Positions 19,927 to 22,227 of a stretch of 22,227 nucleotides of DNA are shown here, one piece after another. Each line of letters opens with the position of its first letter. The first letter of the stretch is position 1. The notes below the pieces were generated by a model. That model was given only the letters and a program-made list of their open reading frames with translations. It did no database searches and was not told the DNA's origin. This DNA is from JBFHRE01 sp041591895 (GTDB lineage Bacteria; Actinomycetota; Acidimicrobiia; Spongiisociales; ZC4RG35), in the NCBI GenBank assembly GCA_041591895.1, contig JBFHRE010000027.1, forward strand, positions 1 to 22,227, written 5' to 3'. The position numbers were made by a program, and so were the translations under genes.

Positions 19927-19996
19927 CCAGCCTCCAGCCTCCAGCCTCCGAGTTTGTCCGACCCTGGTTGCCGGTAGCTGGCAGCCGGTAGCTGGC
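19927..19996. repeat. Heptamer repeat element, copy C
   Basis: The left arm is three exact CCAGCCT units (19927-19947). After 22 nt, the right arm is two nearly exact 14-bp units, GCCGGTAGCTGGCA at 19970-19983 and 13 of the same 14 bases at 19984-19996, in the opposite sense. The element fills almost all of the gap between ptrB (ends 19904) and the next gene, and ends 8 nt before that gene's -10-like hexamer. Confidence 0.8.
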
Positions 19997-20004
19997 GCCC
20001 GATG

Positions 20005-20010
20005 TATGCT
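20005..20010 (+). promoter_or_regulatory. -10 element for a leaderless transcript of the 89-residue membrane-protein gene
   Basis: TATGCT is followed by 6 nt (CCGCGC) and a GTG at 20017. This supports the GTG rather than the in-frame ATG at 20002, which would overlap the hexamer and has no SD. Confidence 0.5.
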
Positions 20011-20016
20011 CCGCGC

Positions 20017-20286
20017 GTGGCCGAGACCCCGCATCGATGGGTTGGTTGGGTGACGATCGTGCTCTACCTCGCCGCCGGGGTCTTCCCGTATCTCGCCTCG
20101 GGTCTCATGGTCCCCTTCTTCCCCTGGTACCTCCTCCTGATGCTCCTGTACGGCATCGGCCTGGTGTTCGTGATCCGCTTCGCTCGACGGAAGCCGGTCC
20201 TGTCACTCGTCTCGATCCCGATCGCAATCTTGTTTTGGTGGCTGTACCTGACCATGGGTGAGATGCTCCTAGGGTGGACCGCCTGA
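20017..20286 (+). CDS. Small three-span membrane protein of unknown function
   Basis: From the GTG at 20017 this gives 89 residues; from the in-frame ATG at 20002, 94. Three hydrophobic stretches lie at about 9-27, 33-57 and 66-86 (GTG numbering), with a basic RFARRKP loop between the second and third, consistent with that loop facing the cytoplasm. No family was recognised and no catalytic motif is visible. It runs in the same direction as the larger membrane protein gene 76 nt downstream, so the two may be co-transcribed. Hydrophobic pattern and promoter spacing support a real gene, but function is open. Confidence 0.7.
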   Translation: MAETPHRWVGWVTIVLYLAAGVFPYLASGLMVPFFPWYLLLMLLYGIGLVFVIRFARRKPVLSLVSIPIAILFWWLYLTMGEMLLGWTA

Positions 20287-20298
20287 ACGCCTGAAGGC

Positions 20299-20350
20299 GA
20301 GCCCTCACGAGCCGACGCGAAAGAGGCCGGTGCGAAAAGAGCCGGCACGA
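20299..20350 (+). repeat. Imperfect GAGCC-led tandem repeat
   Basis: Four short, unequal units (10, 14, 16 and 12 nt) start with GAGCC or GAGGCC at 20299, 20309, 20323 and 20339; three of them contain a CGA. They lie just before the ATG at 20363. It may be a decayed tandem repeat; function is unknown. Confidence 0.4.
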
Positions 20351-20362
20351 GATGGGACACAC

Positions 20363-21409
20363 ATGACCACTCCGACGAAGACGCAGCATCCGGTCTCCGC
20401 ATCGATGCCGACCACCGCCCGGCAGGACACCGTCACCGGGCTGCTCGGCATCTGGCTGCTCATCGGCCTCTTCGTCGATGGGTGGGCACACACCAACTTG
20501 GAGGAGTTGGAGACCTTCTTCACTCCGTGGCATGCGCTGTTCTATTCGGGCTTCGCCGCGGGCGCATCCTGGATGGTATGGCTGACGATCCGGAGACTGG
20601 CTCCTGATCGCTCATTCCGCCAGGCGATCCCTCCAGGCTATGAGCTCGGAATGCTCGGGCTCCTGGTCTTCAGCGCAGGCGGGGTCGCGGACATGCTCTG
20701 GCACACGGTGTTCGGAATCGAGACCACGTTCCGGGCACTCCTCAGTCCCCCTCACCTGGTGCTCTTCACTGGAGGCATCCTGGCGATCACGAGCCCGATC
20801 CGGGCAGTCGCCCACCGCCACCCGGGTCGGCGCATCTCGCCCGCAGACGCGGTTGCGGCCACGCTCTCGCTTCTCCTCCTCACCGGAGCAATTGCGTTCT
20901 TCATGCTGTACGCCTGGGGACCGACGTCCGATGCCGTCAAGATCGCCTATGACGAGTCCCCCGGTGCGGCGGTGTTCGGAACCCTGGAGATACTGATCAC
21001 CACGCTCGTGCTCCTGGGGCCGGCCACGTATGCCATCCGCAGGTTCGAGCTGCCCCCCGGCTCGTTCACCCTCGCGATGGGTGGGACCGGGGTGCTGATG
21101 GCCGGGATCGTGGCATTCGACCGGCCGTGGGAGGTCATCGCCCCATTCGCGGCCGGAATGGTGCTCGACGGATTCGGGGCCCGAAAGGGGTTGGGTCCGA
21201 CGTCGATCGGGCCGACTCGCCTGGCCTTCGCGCTTGCTCCGATCGCGATGTGGACGGTCCACATGTCGTTGGGAGCCGTAACCGGGACGATTGGATGGCC
21301 CGTCGAGGTGTGGACCGGGGCGATCTTCTTCAGCGGTCTTCTCGGAGTCGGCCTGAGCCTGATCGCCTTCCCGGGCGGTCCGGCGACGGATCAGGTCAAC
21401 TCTCGCTGA
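20363..21409 (+). CDS. Polytopic membrane protein with intramembrane His/Asp/Glu motifs, function unknown
   Basis: The 348-residue protein has about eight hydrophobic segments. Polar motifs sit in or beside the first four: DGWAH (Asp39, His43), ETFFTPWH (Glu50, His57), DMLWH (Asp110, His114), Glu120 and SPPH (His131). Such repeated His/Asp/Glu near membrane helices resembles metal sites of membrane oxidases, hydroxylases or transporters, but I recognise no named family. The ATG at 20363 is chosen because the frame upstream to 20330 would add 11 polar residues encoded in a repeat; no clear SD exists at either place. Its stop overlaps the converging M20 gene by 14 nt. A real gene by length and composition; function not assignable. 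Confidence 0.75.
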   Translation: MTTPTKTQHPVSASMPTTARQDTVTGLLGIWLLIGLFVDGWAHTNLEELETFFTPWHALFYSGFAAGASWMVWLTIRRLAPDRSFRQAIPPGYELGMLGLLVFSAGGVADMLWHTVFGIETTFRALLSPPHLVLFTGGILAITSPIRAVAHRHPGRRISPADAVAATLSLLLLTGAIAFFMLYAWGPTSDAVKIAYDESPGAAVFGTLEILITTLVLLGPATYAIRRFELPPGSFTLAMGGTGVLMAGIVAFDRPWEVIAPFAAGMVLDGFGARKGLGPTSIGPTRLAFALAPIAMWTVHMSLGAVTGTIGWPVEVWTGAIFFSGLLGVGLSLIAFPGGPATDQVNSR

Positions 21410-22227
21410 GCCAATCCGCCAGAACTGCGGCGCAGGTGTAGACCTGCTCGAGCGGAACGAACTCGTTGGCCGTGTGTGCCTGCGTCGCGTGTCCTGGCCC
21501 ATACATCACGGTTGGCGTATGGCCCTGGTTGATCAGGAGCCGCATGTCGGCGCCGTATGGTGCCCCGAGGAACTCCGGCGTCTCACCCGTCAACCGCTGG
21601 TGGGCCGCCGCCACCGACTGCGGGAGCGGTGAGTCAGCCGGAACCGAGCACGAATCGAACCGCCCACCCCAGACGTCGAGATCGAGCGGATGTCCGGCGA
21701 GAAACGGGTCGCCCGACCAGGCCTTCTCCACCGCCGCCCGCAGATCGAGTTCCGCCTCTGCGGCCGTCTGCCCCAACCGAACCCCGTAACGCCCATCCAC
21801 CTCGACGGCATCCATCACGGTCGAAGCCCACGACCCTCCCTCGATCATGCCGATGATCGTCGGGTACGGGAGGCCGAGCGCCTTCATCAGCGGGTGCTCC
21901 TCCAACTCGTTACGCGTCCGTTCATCCGCTTCGAGGGCGTCGAGAACCACCCTGAGCTTGTCGAGCGCGGACACCCCGGCGAGACGCGTGGACGCATGGG
22001 CAGCCTTGCCCGGCACCCGGATCGTGAAGGTGATGGCTCCGGCGTGGGCGACAACCACGTCGAGGCCGGTGGGCTCGGGAATCACGGCCATGTCCGCGGT
22101 GCACCCGGCCCGGATGGCCGCCAGCGCGCCCGAGCCGCCGTCCTCCTCGGCGGGAACGGTCACGACTACGAGATCTCCGTTGAGGTCCGAGCCGCTCTCG
22201 AGCACGACCCTCACCGCCTCGAGCATC
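21396..22227 (-). CDS. M20-family metallopeptidase/deacylase, 5' part beyond the right edge
   Basis: The visible C-terminal ~277 residues belong to the M20 (ArgE/DapE/ACY1/CPG2) family of zinc-dependent amidohydrolases, which remove acyl groups from amino acids or cleave small peptides. VPAEEDGGSGALAA holds the catalytic and metal-binding glutamates. A dimerisation domain with RVPGKAAHAS follows, and GHATQAHTANEFVPL near the C-terminus holds a metal-binding histidine. The frame is open to the edge, and the first Met visible (22226) is internal, since the N-terminal metal ligands (HxD) are missing. About 120-150 residues are therefore outside the window. It converges with and overlaps the membrane protein gene by 14 nt. 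Substrate unknown: an ArgE/DapE-like deacylase is the closest description. Confidence 0.88.
   Translation of the reverse strand, partial: MLEAVRVVLESGSDLNGDLVVVTVPAEEDGGSGALAAIRAGCTADMAVIPEPTGLDVVVAHAGAITFTIRVPGKAAHASTRLAGVSALDKLRVVLDALEADERTRNELEEHPLMKALGLPYPTIIGMIEGGSWASTVMDAVEVDGRYGVRLGQTAAEAELDLRAAVEKAWSGDPFLAGHPLDLDVWGGRFDSCSVPADSPLPQSVAAAHQRLTGETPEFLGAPYGADMRLLINQGHTPTVMYGPGHATQAHTANEFVPLEQVYTCAAVLADWLSES

Overview
The window is high-GC DNA with dense, mostly convergent or divergent gene pairs. It most likely comes from a high-GC Actinomycetota lineage, plausibly a deep one such as the Acidimicrobiia. The evidence is the RpoB and RpoC sequences, an actinobacterial-type coiled-coil insertion in RpoC, and start codons sitting 6-7 nt downstream of -10-like hexamers, as expected for leaderless transcripts. 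The lineage is an inference; no database search was possible.

Left part (1-7530): a catabolic island for methylated amines or betaines. A two-gene operon encodes a dimethylglycine/sarcosine dehydrogenase-like FAD + GcvT fusion protein and, through an ATGA overlap, a trimethylamine methyltransferase (MttB) family protein read without an amber codon. An IclR-family regulator converges on it and diverges from a second FAD + GcvT fusion gene. A perfect 8-bp inverted repeat with a 5-nt spacer lies in the iclR/second-dehydrogenase gap, and a 15-of-21 match to it lies in front of the first operon. The whole island may therefore be one IclR regulon. The expected chemistry is stepwise N-demethylation feeding one-carbon units to tetrahydrofolate.

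Middle part (7557-15422): rpoB and rpoC on the minus strand, closed by a strong hairpin shared with the converging dehydrogenase gene. They are preceded by a sigma-70-like promoter (TTGACA, 18 nt, TAGATT), a leader of about 215 nt and a second possible promoter. No ribosomal protein gene flanks them: rplJ/rplL are absent upstream and rpsL/rpsG downstream.

Right part (15423-22227): a minus-strand operon of a MscS-type channel, a 51-residue single-span membrane protein and a GH1 beta-glucosidase; a divergent oligopeptidase B; two membrane protein genes of unknown function, the larger carrying intramembrane His/Asp/Glu motifs; and the 3' part of an M20 metallopeptidase/deacylase gene that runs off the right edge.

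Three intergenic regions (about 76-228, 15267-15397 and 19927-19996) carry the same unusual element. It is built of 7-bp units (RGCYGGN) arranged as two opposed arms, so it could fold or form a cruciform. A different 7-bp array (GACGCAN, six units) sits just before the first operon's promoter. This dispersed heptamer-repeat family is the most unusual structure here. No CRISPR array, tRNA, rRNA, insertion sequence or phage gene was recognised.
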